The notes below the pieces were generated by a model. The model had not been told where the DNA came from. It made no database searches and worked only from the letters and a program-made list of their open reading frames with translations. DNA of 64,000 nt from Mytilus californianus (Eukaryota > Mollusca > Bivalvia > Mytilida > Mytilidae): the NCBI RefSeq assembly GCF_021869535.1, contig NW_026262734.1:74772339-74836338 (forward strand). Direction: 5' to 3'. The position numbers and the translations under genes are program-made. Below, in pieces: positions 47,653 through 59,270 of this stretch; within the stretch, counting starts at the first letter, position 1; each line of letters opens with the position of its first letter.

Positions 47653-47846
47653 TAATTTGAAATCTACCATGTTTTACCAATTCGGACTTCTTCTTAACAC
47701 TTAATTTACGGTTATTTTCTATGAAAAGAAATACATAAAATCCATAAAAAATTTGATACTCCAGGCATAACAAAATTTGTTTACATACTGTTACATTCAA
47801 CAAAATTAATATTTGATACTGTGACGATTATATTGAATCTCTGAAC

Positions 47847-47852
47847 AATAAA
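47847..47852 (+). promoter_or_regulatory. Poly(A) signal of CBM14 gene B
   Basis: AATAAA 194 nt after the stop codon, followed by a T-rich stretch. Confidence 0.55.
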
Positions 47853-47899
47853 AGTTTTCGATCTTTATTTATTCTTTGTTTAACTTAGTTAGAAGCGCA

Positions 47900-48570
47900 T
47901 ATCAGTTCATTAGTATCATATAACCCTCCGAACAGCCATCCCTATTAGATGTTGAATTATCATTCATTTTATTTTCAATTTATAAAATTGTAATCAACAA
48001 TGAAATCATAAACTCGGTGTTGAATTCTAATGGTCATAGATAATGGTAAATTCTACTTTTGATTCAATTACGTGTTTTAACATATTACATAGGCAAACTC
48101 GCTTTGTTCTTTCTGTGTTATAATCTGAATAATGCACAGCAAAGTGACCACTAATTCTTCAGATATACTGCACAGTTCAAATGAACTATCGTCTTACAAT
48201 TACTACAAAGTTGATCAATTAAATATAATGTTCAACTTTGTACAAGTATAAAAAAAAATATGGCTGTTAAAAAAGTGTATCGTACGGGACAAAGTCTCCT
48301 TCCTAAAAATGGGATCGTTTATGATTTTTTTTTACAAAGTAAATCCTAAATCGATCCCCAAGCTGAGTAAAACTAGATAATATTTTTTTTGTAATTTCTG
48401 AAGAAAAAAAATAACGAAGGATTTATAATTTTAAAGAATCAAGATTCTTTTTGGATTTTGTGCTCAACGGGATTTAGTACGATTTTAAAATGTTTAGTCC
48501 TGTTTCGGGACCTAATCTCATGTGAATCATATTTTAAGCCTGTGGCTAAACTGGAAAAAAACCCAAATAA
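47900..48570. other. No gene seen
   Basis: AT-rich 3' flank of CBM14 gene B without further exons. Confidence 0.4.
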
Positions 48571-48575
48571 TTAAT

Positions 48576-48603
48576 GGGGGGGGGGGGGGGGTGGGGGGTG
48601 GGA
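48576..48603 (+). repeat. G-run with G-quadruplex potential
   Basis: Sixteen consecutive G (48576-48591), then T, six G, T, and three more G (48600-48602), so four G-tracts fit easily. Confidence 0.8.
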
Positions 48604-48640
48604 GTTAAGTAATGAAAAATATTACATATATTTTTTTTTA

Positions 48641-49200
48641 GCTTTGCTCATCACTTGGCGTCCGTCGTCGTCGTCCGTCCACTTTTACAAAAATCCTCTG
48701 AAACTGCTAGGCCAAATTTCACCAAACTTTTCCACAATCATCATTGGGGTATATAGTTTTGAAAATGTCTCCGATGAGCACGCAACATGCCCGACATGGC
48801 TAAAAATAGAAAAAAGGGTTAAAATGCATGTTTTGTCTTATATCTTGAAAACCGTTACATATAGAGAAAATCTGTTCTTCACAAAAATATTCACAATGTT
48901 GAGAGCCATCTATTGTCTATCTACATCAGCATTGTCCGACGACTTTTAACAGGAGTTATTGCTCTTAAATGACGAATTTTATTTAAAAAAAAAGAAAAAT
49001 GTGCCTATCATCTTGAAAACTAAATGGATAGAAATTTTATATGGCAAAAACAATAAGCATGACAAGATCTACAAATAAGTCAACAAAGTTGAAATCGTCC
49101 AATGACTCCTTATTGGACTTATTTCCCTTTAAATACGAGTTTTACCATTTCTTTACGTTTTTTCCTAATATTTTTAAAACTATAATAGATAGATATAAAG
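48641..49200 (+). mobile_element. Second copy of the 45.8-kb element, 5'-truncated and diverged
   Basis: tgctcatcacttggcgtccgtcgtc, ttttacaaaaatc.ctctgaaact, ccacaatcatcattggggta match the 45.8-kb element; its 3' hairpin is not seen. Confidence 0.6.
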
Positions 49201-49432
49201 GAGTAGGCCCGGTAAGACCCCTTTTTGGCACCAAAATATAGCATTTTTACAATTTGTTCAAAATGTAAACTTTCAGCTATTTATTGGAAAGCAGAATACT
49301 TTTGTTACGTAACTTGATATGGGCTGTTTTTGACAACACAATGTACATTAATCAGGTACTAGCATCAGTAATTCATGTAAAATAACTGAAATCTTCACAA
49401 TTAAAGCATTTGTGCTAATTTTTTAGACGTTG

Positions 49433-49572
49433 TTTGTCTAAAACGGAAGTGGCCGCACTCGTGTTCAGTCTTAATATTTCAATATAATTATGTTGTAGTT
49501 CATGATAATACATAACATGTATGAAGGTGAGACTGAACACGAATGCGGTCGCTTACATGTTAGACAAAAACT
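49433..49572. repeat. Foldback element
   Basis: gtttgtctaaaacggaagtg..gccgcactcgtgttcagtct pairs with agactgaacacgaatgcggtc...gttagacaaa. Confidence 0.75.
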
Positions 49573-49722
49573 ATCTGAAAAGGGACGTTTTATGGCACAT
49601 TTGATAGATTTTTCATATTGAAGCTTGAATTACCAAATCAGTTCAAATCTTTTACATAAACTAATTGAATCGAATGAAGTAGACTCTTGAGTGTTTAAAA
49701 AATGTCAAAAATCTTTCATAAT

Positions 49723-50130
49723 ATAGATATAGGAAGATGTGGTATGAGTGCCAATGAGACAACTCTCCATCCAAGTTACAATTTATAAAAGTAAACCATT
49801 ATAGGTCAAGGTACGGCCTTCAATACGGAGCATTGGCTCACACCGAACAGCAAGCTATAAATGGCCCCGAAAAATTACTAGTGTAAAACCAACGGTCTAA
49901 TCTATATTAAAACGAGAAACGAGAAACATGTATGAACCACATAACCAGACGACAACTACTGTAATCAGATTCCTGACTTAGGACAGGTGCAAACATTTGC
50001 AGCGGGATTAAACGTTTTAATGGTACCAAACCTTCTCCATTTTCTGAAACAATAGTATAACATCACAACATAGAAAAACACACTATAAAATATCAATTGG
50101 AAGGCTTAACTCAATCAAAAAACGTAAATA
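49723..50130 (+). repeat. Dispersed repeat R1, long copy
   Basis: Near-full family copy from ggaagatgtggtatgagtgc to actcaatcaaaaaacgtaaa. Confidence 0.75.
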
Positions 50131-50949
50131 AACACACAATGAACGAATAAATTTGACCTGTGACACCTGAATGCAAATACACAGTTAATAAAAATTACAA
50201 GGGATAAATAATTAAAGTCAAAAGTAAATAAACAGGTTTAAACAAAGTTTAAGTATAATATCACTGTGAAATGTCAAATAATTTTTATAAAATCATCACT
50301 TTTGAAGAAACCTGCGTCATATTATACACAGGTAAATGAAAATAATTTTGTTGTGAAGTATACTTCTTCTTCTGTGTGTATAACATCTTCCGTTTAGGAA
50401 TACCAAGAAATTTCTTTAATATCAATAAAACTAATCTAACACTTGGTACATATGGAGTGAATATCAACAATAAAACTATACAATTAGTGCTAGATAAAAC
50501 TTCCTGTACAGGTCAAAGAACAGCATCTAAGGAAAAATGAAATAATTTTGATGTTTATAGTACGAAGAAGTGAAAATTTGTAGTGATATCAAATAATCAA
50601 AGCTGGTATATAGACAAGATCCATGTTATTAATAACATTAAATAACAAAAAAAGCATTACAAATAGTATCAACAGGTCAAATTAAAAAGAAAGTACGATT
50701 TGAGAGTACTCGCAGTTACTGACAGCTAGTTAAAAGCCAAAACAATTAATAATAAAAAAATCATGCATCAGAAACTAAAATCAACTAAAATACATCCCAG
50801 GGATTTAGTATTTTAACGTCATGAACAGTCAAAGAAGACATGACTTGTGCAATGCCAAATGAAATGTATCGACAGGTAGTAGGATAGTTAGGAGTGACTT
50901 CTTTATAGATAAAAATAAACGTGTGTGTGTCTCTATACATCCCGTTTGA

Positions 50950-51433
50950 AAAGAAAATACAAATTTAGTTATGTTTTAATTTGCTAATGACAAAATCGAT
51001 ATTAGTGCCAATGTAAACTATATTCAAAGATCTAATTACAACATTGGTACGATAACCCTTACTAATAAGTTTGTTTAAAGGTTCGATGAGTTTACACGGA
51101 TTACAAAAGTACAATATTACCATAAAACTTAGGATGTGAAATACCATTTTTAATAATTTTCTACAGGTACAGCCAAATTTACTAATCAAATCTTTGTATC
51201 TATGAAAGAATTTAGTAAAAGTTTTAAGTAATTTATGGTAACGAAATCCCTGACTTAATAATTAACCATGCAGTGATGCATTGATTACGTTCGTTAAAAT
51301 CTATGACATCACTACACACACGGGCATACCGAACGAGTTGGGATATATAAACACCGTATGATGGAGCCAAAGGCACATCGCCGTCTAAAAAAGGAAAATT
51401 AACAATAAGCTTGCCCCGAGCTCTTAATTTCAT
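50950..51433 (-). mobile_element. Retroelement-derived coding remnant
   Basis: Minus-strand frames 51433-51233 (LIVNFPFLDGDVP..SYGVYISQLVRYARV) and 51189-50965 (MISKFG...) continue one protein with a frameshift between them. I associate the FPFLDGDVP/YGVYISQL motif with C-terminal parts of RT-containing proteins common in molluscs (memory, not checked). The copy is broken. Confidence 0.5.
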
Positions 51434-51436
51434 AGT

Positions 51437-51535
51437 ATATACGTATATGTAAGAGAATGATAATCCCTTTCTTCATGAATAAGTACGAGCGTTAGCGAGT
51501 ACTTATCATGAAGTAAGGGATTATCATTCTCTTAC
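51437..51535. repeat. Foldback element
   Basis: gtaagagaatgataatccct...tcatgaataagtacgagcg pairs with cgagtacttatcatgaagta...attctcttac. A half copy lies at 57070-57120. Confidence 0.85.
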
Positions 51536-53359
51536 AAACTTAGAATATTGTAAAGTGCTCAAGGCTCAAATGATCTATCAATTAGTTTCATTGTCAGTGC
51601 AATGTTTATAATTGATGCATGACTTCCTTTTTCGGCATGTCATTTATGGATTAGTTTTAGTGATGTGAGGACTTTCTTATCATTTGGGAAATATTTTTAA
51701 AAAAATGCGTTATAGATATTAGGTGACACAACAGTAGAAAGAAAAGGTAGGAATTGTATGTTTCCTGATTGTGAGTATGAATGTAAATCATGTAATATTT
51801 TAGTGAGGAATTATCCTTTTTTTATTTACAGTTTAAATCAATTAATACATTTGAGTAACAACTAAATTTTATTTCACAGCCAATAATTTGGTCCAGCTTT
51901 TTACATCAAATACTGTTTCATTATGTCAGGGAAATGTTCAAAAATAATGCCCTTAAAAGAGTTTTTAATATGTTCAAAACTAAATTCCTGTTTTTTTTAT
52001 CGGAATACATGTATTGGAAATAACTATTCTCCCCAACCGCTGATCAAGTAATCAAAGTTTTGGAAAGCTAAAGATTTAGGTTATTTTTTATCTGAAAGAT
52101 TTTTTTCCTTTTTTTTTTGCATTGCTTTGGTATTGTTTAATTTTATAGTAATTTGAAGTTATTAATATTTTCATAATAACATTCACGGTACCAATTTTAC
52201 TGCACCAGTGAACTTCAACTTATTTTGAGATTTTTGTTTGTTTCACAATTCAACTTTTAGTCAGTTTCAATCACTCTGTGATAAATTCTTTCGATCTGAT
52301 AAATGTGCTTCAGGGCAGTTGTAACTCATTTATAGAAACTCTTTGTTTTGAACTGTAAATAGACCCAAATAATAGGATAATCCCTTACTAAGAACATGAT
52401 TTACATTCATTCTTCACAATTAAGAGGCATCCAATCCTATAATTTCATTGGTCGAGAGTACTTTGCTATATTCTAACTTCTCATAGACTATCCAATTTAG
52501 CACATATTTACAACTCGAGTAATCTTTTAATTGGTCTATTGATAGTTTATTTTGGCTGACTACTTGTATCACAGGTGTTTGTAAAACGGAGCTCATTAAC
52601 GAAGTTTTGTAAATCTACTCACTAGTATCATTGTAAAATATGTTATTTCAAAAGGCCCTTGACTCCAGAATGAAAAGATGGTAGCTGCTGGTGTAAGTAT
52701 GTATACTCATATAAAGCGGTGTTTTCCTATACATGTTCTTCTTACATGGTAAGATGACCAAATAAATTGACCAAAAGCAGGCAATAATTAAATTGAAGTG
52801 GAAGCTTTACATGTTTGAAAACATTTTTTAATTTCACAGTTAAACTAAAGCTATAATAAATTTGAAACATATAGATAGTTTGTCCCCATAGATATAGTCT
52901 AGCAGATAGGCATTAAAAAGCAACTACCAACAGATCAGAGATTATAGGTTTTGTGTTTTTTTTTTATTATTTCAAAGTAAAAACTAAAAGATTTATCAGA
53001 ATATGTTTATATATATATATTGAAAACAACGTTCAAACCTATGATTGCGTTGGATAAAAACCGCAATTTTTATACGTGTGCATGCAAAACAAATTTCTTT
53101 GTAGAGGGATCTAAATACAGCACAAACAACATTTTCCAAAAGACCAAATGAGTGAAAAAGTATATTTTAACAAAACGCATTTGACTAGCAGGTCGAACAA
53201 CTGATGTTCTTAAACCCTGCTGACTGCCATTGGCGATTGCCAAATAAACGGATCACAAGATGTAACAAAATAGATCTTATAAATAATTTATTTCCAAACA
53301 GATAACAATAAACTTGCGGATAAGTTGGTATACCGCAAACATGAGGTGCAAAAATTTGT

Positions 53360-53403
53360 ACACCATATCCGGATTTCGACAATTAATGTCTCTTCAGTGA
53401 TGT
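53360..53403 (-). ncRNA. Hammerhead ribozyme, family 2 (all core positions intact)
   Basis: Read on the minus strand: stem I ACATCA/TGGTGT (53403-53398/53365-53360), core CTGAAGA (53397-53391), stem II GACA-ttaat-TGTC, GAAA, self-complementary stem III ATCC/GGAT, A17 (53366), then the 3' strand of stem I. Every conserved hammerhead position is satisfied (N7 = A). Compared with the 12.55-kb copy, stem I G-C has become A-U and stem III pairs have changed together. Confidence 0.75.
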
Positions 53404-53422
53404 ATATATATATATATATATA
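53403..53422. repeat. (TA)n microsatellite
   Basis: Short TA run bordering the hammerhead-bearing repeat. Confidence 0.9.
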
Positions 53423-55064
53423 GGTGGCACATTATCTTCAGACATAATCACAGTTTTTCAATTCATGACATCGTCCTGAACATGCATGAAATATTTGCCA
53501 CTGGAAATTAAGCAACCAATAATCAATAAATCAATCAATTCATGACGAAATAGATCACCTTCCTTAAGAAAGTTTAAAAAATTATCACCAAGTTGCTTTA
53601 ATTTCCCTTCACAAGGTTTCATAGTACACACTTTTTTGTGTACAAAGTAATTGCATGGATGATACATTATCATAATTTTAAGATATCTTTGTACTCTAAT
53701 CAAGGTATAAAGAACCATATGTATTACCCTTTATTTAAATGAAAGAAATTTGCTATTGTCAAAAACATTATTTAGATCCAAAGATTTTAATAGAAGGATA
53801 TTTAAAAATCAACGAAAAAACTAATTACAAACTATTTAATTTAATTTGGAACACAGCATTTTATTTCAAAATAGCCAGTGGCAATTTTTGTTTTAAATAT
53901 CTTGATTACGATACAATGAAATCTTACCCTTGTGGTCCTTCATGCGTAGTTACTTAGTACACGGGAAAAGTATGTACTATGAAAATTAGAAGGCAAATAT
54001 AAGCAATTTGATTGGACGAGAAGTTGTAAGTATGTGCTAACCTAGACAGAGACAATAGCCTATTGAAGGACGTTATAGGTTTTGGGCAAGAAAAAGATTA
54101 ATTAGAATATAGCAAAGTGCTCTCGACCAATGAAATTGTAGGATTTGATGTCTCTAAATTGTAAAGAATGAATGTAAATCATGTTCTTAGTAATGTATTA
54201 TACTATTAGTCTAGGTTAGTCTATGGAAAGGTATATACAATGAAATTTAGAGCGAGGGGCTTGCCTTTAGTATATACTTTTTCATAGACTATCCAATTTA
54301 GCACATATTTACAACTCGAGTAATCTTTTAATTGGTCTATTGATAGTTTATTTTGGCTGAATACTTGTATCACAGATGTTTGTAAAACAGAGTTCATTAA
54401 CGAATTTTATGTTTTGTAAATTTACTCACTAGTATCATTGTAAGATATGTGATTTCAAAAGGCCCTAGTGACTCCAGAATGAATAAAGATGATAGCTGCT
54501 GGTGTAAGTATGTATATTGATATAAAGCGGTATTTTGCTATACATGTACTTCTTTACATGGTAAGATGACAAAATGAATTGACCAAAAGCAGACAATAAT
54601 TAAATTGCAGCGGAAGCTTTACATGTTTTGATAACACTTTTCAATTTCACAGTAAAACTAAAGCTATAACAAATTGAAATTATTTGAAAGATATAGATAG
54701 TTTTTTCCCCATAGATAGTCTAGCGGATAGCATTAAAAAGCAACTATCAATAGATCAGAGATTATAGGTTTTGTGTGTTTTTTTTTTTTTTTTTTCAAAG
54801 TAAAAACTAAAAGATTTATCAGAATATGTATATATATATATATATGTATACGAGTCTAAATTGAAAACAACGTTCAGACCTATGATTGTGTTGGATAAAA
54901 ACTAACAACTGATGGTTTTAAACCCTGCTGACTGCCATTGACGATTGCCAAATAAATTGATCACCAGATGTAACATGGATCTTATATTTAATTAAATACA
55001 AAACAGAAAACAATAAACTTGCAGAGAAGATGGTATACCGCAAACATGAGGTGCAAAAATTTGT

Positions 55065-55102
55065 ACACCATATCCGGATTTCGACAATTAATGTCTCTTC
55101 AG
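55065..55102 (-). ncRNA. Hammerhead ribozyme core, duplicated copy with broken stem I
   Basis: Same core, stem II and stem III as 53360-53403, but the 5' strand of stem I reads ACGTAA and no longer pairs with TGGTGT. It lies at the edge of the duplicated block. Confidence 0.65.
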
Positions 55103-55455
55103 TTACGTTAGGGATCGAAATAGTATTTGGAAGGCCATATAATTTACCTCAATTTAGGATAAACTCTTGAATTTTAAAGAGTCGAAATAGGATGAACGGA
55201 TCATATAAACCCGAAAGAAAATGTAATACAAGCCCAAACGAAAAAATATAAACGAGTCTAAATTGAAAACAACGTTCAAACCTATGATTGCGTTGGATAA
55301 AAACAGCAATTTTTATACGTGTGCATGTAAAACAAATTTCTTGGTAGAGGGGTCTAAATACAGCACAAACAACATTTTCCAAAAGACCAAAAAAGTGAAA
55401 AATTTATTTTAACAAAACGCATTTGACTAACAGGTCGAACAACTCAGTCTGATGC

Positions 55456-55460
<5 letters not shown>

Positions 55461-55494
<34 letters not shown>
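55461..55494. repeat. (TA)17 microsatellite
   Basis: Uninterrupted TA run next to the Penelope-like fragment. Confidence 0.95.
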
Positions 55495-55496
<2 letters not shown>

Positions 55497-55499
55497 TCT

Positions 55500-55880
55500 A
55501 GAGATTTGCACAACGATACTAATATAAGATGGTATTATACGAAGATCATGTTGTTAATAAATCGTGTTGACAAATATTTCGGCTTAACAAATAGCCTTCT
55601 TCAGTGTCAATTATTTTAACAATACTGATTATATGTATAAAAATAGCTCAATAATACAGGTAAGTTTTGGTCTATTGATTTAATCCAAAATCCTGAACAT
55701 CATAATATAAAACAAAACTCAATACTCAAATATACGTGACTGTGTATATTTACATCCCAAAATGAGTGAAAAATAAAACTTAGTATTTTTTATTGATGCC
55801 GTTTGGATGATGTACATTTAGTTCCTTTATCCAAAAGCTTTCCCGAACCTGTCGCTGGGCATCACTCCAGTGAATGTTCG
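55500..55880 (-). mobile_element. Penelope-like element 3' end (endonuclease C-terminus plus 3' UTR)
   Basis: Minus strand encodes NIHWSDAQRQVRESFWIKEL followed by NVHHPNGINKKY and TAA at 55782-55780, resembling the C-terminal end of a GIY-YIG endonuclease (RE.FWI..L....P.GIN). The 3' UTR carries a hammerhead-like motif at 55567-55610. It abuts the opposite-strand RT fragment at about 55880. Confidence 0.6.
55567..55610 (-). ncRNA. Hammerhead-like motif of the Penelope-like element
   Basis: Minus strand: TTGACA, CTGAAGA, extra A, GGCT-loop-AGCC, GAAA, ATAT (2-bp self-complementary stem III), T17, TGTCAA. Stem I TTGACA/TGTCAA is a perfect 6 bp. The extra A at the base of stem II is non-canonical. 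Hammerheads are known from Penelope-like elements. Confidence 0.6.
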
Positions 55881-56200
55881 CGTCGAAGGAGAATAACAAC
55901 AGATGCTCGGATAGCGACTCAGAAATTTCAGAAGACGAGAACAACTACAAATTTATAAAAAAGAGTACTTGGATCCCTAAACCGAGCAAAAATGCCAAAT
56001 CATTTATTGACAATTTTAAGTCGGACATTATTAGAAATACTAGAAATAACAATAAACCTTTTGACAATCTTACCAACGAAGAACGAACTGCACTGAAAAA
56101 CTTACGATCTAACGACAATATCGTCATTAAACCTGCAGACAAAGGCAGTGCAGTGGTTGTCATGAATAAATCTGCTGAACGACAACTTGGCGATGCTTTT
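55874..56200 (+). mobile_element. Penelope-like element, N-terminal part of RT ORF
   Basis: Open frame with LTNEERTALKNLRSNDNIVI followed by KPADKGSAVVVMNK and RQLGDAFF, the ADKG..VVV motif and helix of Penelope RTs. It stops at a T run near 56200, so only the first ~110 residues remain. Confidence 0.65.
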
Positions 56201-57082
56201 TTTTTTTCCTTATCTGCACAGTATCGTCTATTCTAGACGATCCGGTACATAGTAAATTTGCTGGCTGGTCCTTTTTATAGACTTCTATAGGTGGTACATT
56301 CTCTCCAGACATTATCATGGTTTTTCAATTCAAGACATGCATGAAATATTTGCCACTGGACATTAAGCAACCAATAATCAATCAATCAATTCATGACGAA
56401 ATAGATCAATTTCCCCAAGAAAGTTAATAAAATCACCAAGTTGCCTTAATTTCCCTTCACAATAAATCATAGTACACACTTTTTTTTGTGTACAAAGTAA
56501 TTGCATGGACGATAAATTATTACAATTTTAAGATAGCGCTGTACTCTAATCAAGGTGTAAAAAACCATATTTGTTACTCTTTATTTAAATGAAAAAAACT
56601 ATCAATTGTCAAAAACATTTTTTTAGATCCAAAGATTTTAATAGCAGGATATTTAAAAATCAATGTGAAAACTAATTACAAACTATTTAATTTAATTTAG
56701 AATATAGCAAAGTACTCTCGACCAATGAAATTGTAGGATTGGATGCCTATTGATTGTGAAGAATGAATGTATAGTCCATTTGACTTCTATAAATCTTCAG
56801 AAAATAATTCTTAAAAATTCATTTTTGCAAATAAACATTTTTTTTTCTTGATGTATGTTAATGTTTGATATATACGAACTTTGACTATGAATATCATAAT
56901 TTTGGGACAATAATCAAAAAAGTTACCCATTAGGTCTCTATGTTACTTCTATTTTTTTTTTTATATAAAATAATTGATAGAGTAAGTATGAATAGTGTAA
57001 CAGCCTTCCATTCAAAACAAAAACATAAGACATGTGTTTTAAACCTGTTTCATTGTACCATGTTGTACCAAGAGAATGATAA

Positions 57083-57815
57083 TCCCTTACTTCATGATAA
57101 GTACTCGCTAACGCTCGTTCTTAAAAAATTGAAATATGTATTGAATAGAAATTATCTTGCTCGTATATACCTAACATTTATTAGACCAGTTATGGAATAT
57201 GCATGTGAGTTATGGGATGGTTGTACTCAACAAGATTCTTACAATTTAGAACATGTTCAGTTGGAGGCATTAGAATAGTAACTTAAGGTTGCCCGTGTAT
57301 GCTAGTAGGGATGCTATATATTTCGAAACAGGCTGGCAATTGTTAGTGGACAAGAATTTCAAAGCTCAGTATGTTCTATTCTTTAATTTACATAATGGGA
57401 CTGCCCCTGATTATCTCTGCGATTTAATGCCCCACTTGTTGGTCAAATGTCTAATTATGATTTGAGAAATAGTAACAATTATGTAGTACCCCGTTATAGA
57501 CTAGATATAACCAGAAAATCCTTTTTCCCGTCTACGACTATAGCCTAAAAAATATAAATATATGCAAACGAAAGATGAAATCTAGTAAGTTAATATACAG
57601 CCATCATCATAGTTTAGTTGTGGTGATAGAAAACTTAATATTATTCATACACGTTTGAGAAATATGTGCATGCAGTTCTTAAATGCAGAGCTACACCGTG
57701 TTAATATTAAACCCAATCCCGCATGCAGCTATGGCCATCCTATTGAGGATAGTATTTCTTATTTGTCGGATTCCCTTTGCATAACGAAGCAAGAAAAATA
57801 TTGTTTTTAAAATTA
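57083..57815 (+). mobile_element. Degenerate LINE remnant (RT C-terminal region)
   Basis: Pieces in several frames: LARIYLTFIRPVMEYACELW, LEHVQLEALE, FNLHNGTAPDYLCDLMP, and RLRNMCMQFLNAELHRVNI followed by PNPACSYGHPIEDSISY, the typical RT-tail and zinc-knuckle order. Stops interrupt it, and half a foldback (57070-57120) overlaps its 5' side. Confidence 0.7.
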
Positions 57816-57989
57816 GAAAGATATGCTATATCAATTGAGCTTCTATTGGCTGGTGACAGTGACCTTACATTTAAGTAAAATAAAGACATTTTTGAGACTG
57901 TACAATATTATATCTTTATTGCAAGGGGGACCTGGCAAGAAAACGTTAGGAGTGGGTGTTATAAAAAGTCTATGTATGAACCCTATATA

Positions 57990-58440
57990 TAAAAATAAGG
58001 AGATGTGGTATGATTGCCAATGAGGCAACTATCCATCCAAGTACAAATGAAGTGGATGTAAGCAATCATAGGCAACCGTACAGCCTTCAACAACGAGAAA
58101 AACCCATAACGTATAGTCGCTTATTTCGGTCAAAAGCTCTTTTGAGCTTGTGTTATATAGTTTTATCAATGCCGAATCAAATAAAAAAAATCTTATCTTG
58201 AGGCCCGACATTAAAAATATGAAACAATTCAATTGAGAAAACTAATTTATAACAAAACAATTTACGAAAAACAAATATGACAGACATGAACTAACGACAA
58301 TCACTGAACTACAGGTTCCTGACTTGGGACAGGAACATAAAGAACGAGGCAGGTTAAACATGTTTGAAGGCGCCAACCCTCTCCTAACCTGGGATAGTGG
58401 TGTAACGGCACAACACAAGAGCAAACTTTGCAAAACATAA
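57990..58440 (+). repeat. Dispersed repeat R1, subfamily copy
   Basis: gagatgtggtatgattgcca...gccttcaacaacgagaaaaa; differs from the 49.7-kb type in the middle (gaagtggatgtaagcaatca). Confidence 0.7.
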
Positions 58441-59107
58441 TGTTTTACTTTTTTCTGTAAAATTTACATTTTTCTGTGACATTACAACGGATATGTATCA
58501 AAACTGCAGGAATGTTTTTCTGTTCTGCCTTGTGTCAAGCAGAATCGTGTGTACCGTTATAAGATTCTAAGAGCAGGGCTGATATTGATATTCATAGATG
58601 CTCAGATAATTGCCATTATCATAAATAATAAAAAGAAACTTTTTATGGATAGTGCTAGAAGTGGGGAAATTGAATAGAATAGGAAAAGGGAGATGTGGGG
58701 AAAAGGTAGACAGCAACCGAACAACTACATGTAATATTTTCCATATGCCAGCTGGAAATTAAAGACACCCACAGCAGATATTCCAAATTGTTCAATGTGT
58801 CATTGACTGATTTAAAGGGGTTTGTGAAATTTGCTTTCAAATATTTGTAAAAAAAAAAAACATAAACTTTAAGTATGCATACTTTAAGTGACATGTTCGT
58901 TTTTACGATTTTTTTTATAAAGCTAAAAGGATAGTTGTCTCTTTGGAATCATATCACATCTCCTTCTTGTATTTATATATATATATATATATCTTTTAAT
59001 TTGATAGTCTAGGAAATTGCTCGTTTTCGAATTTTGAAGCTATTTGGTTCGACCCGTGGCTTGCTAACAAGATTTAAAATTGACATGTAGTGTATAGAAA
59101 AGTGTCG

Positions 59108-59270
59108 GATTTCACGTCGGGGCCTTTTATAGCCGACTATACGGTATGAGTTTTTCTCATGTTAAAGGCCGTACGGTTGCCTATAATTGCTAACATTCAC
59201 TTCATTTGATATCTGGAAGATAGTTGTCTCATTGGCAATCATACCACATGTCCTTGTTTTTATACAGATC
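59108..59270 (-). repeat. Dispersed repeat R1 fragment
   Basis: Inverted family sequence: gttgtctcattggcaatcat, aaggccgtacggttgcctat, ggccttttatagcc. Confidence 0.65.

Larger units (their letters stand above)
52425..56780. repeat. Mosaic local duplication
   Basis: 52482-53400 recurs at 54286-55105 (offset ~1.8 kb). 53030-53205 recurs at 55263-55445. 53420-53830 plus 54110-54175 recur at 56286-56760. 52425-52475 is the inverse of 54110-54170. Many blocks are above 90% identical by eye. Confidence 0.8.

Noticed and set aside
53458..53718. 86-codon minus frame (FMHVQDD...)
   Set aside because: Part of the dispersed module also seen at 26.8, 30.5 and 56.3 kb; other copies are broken by stops.
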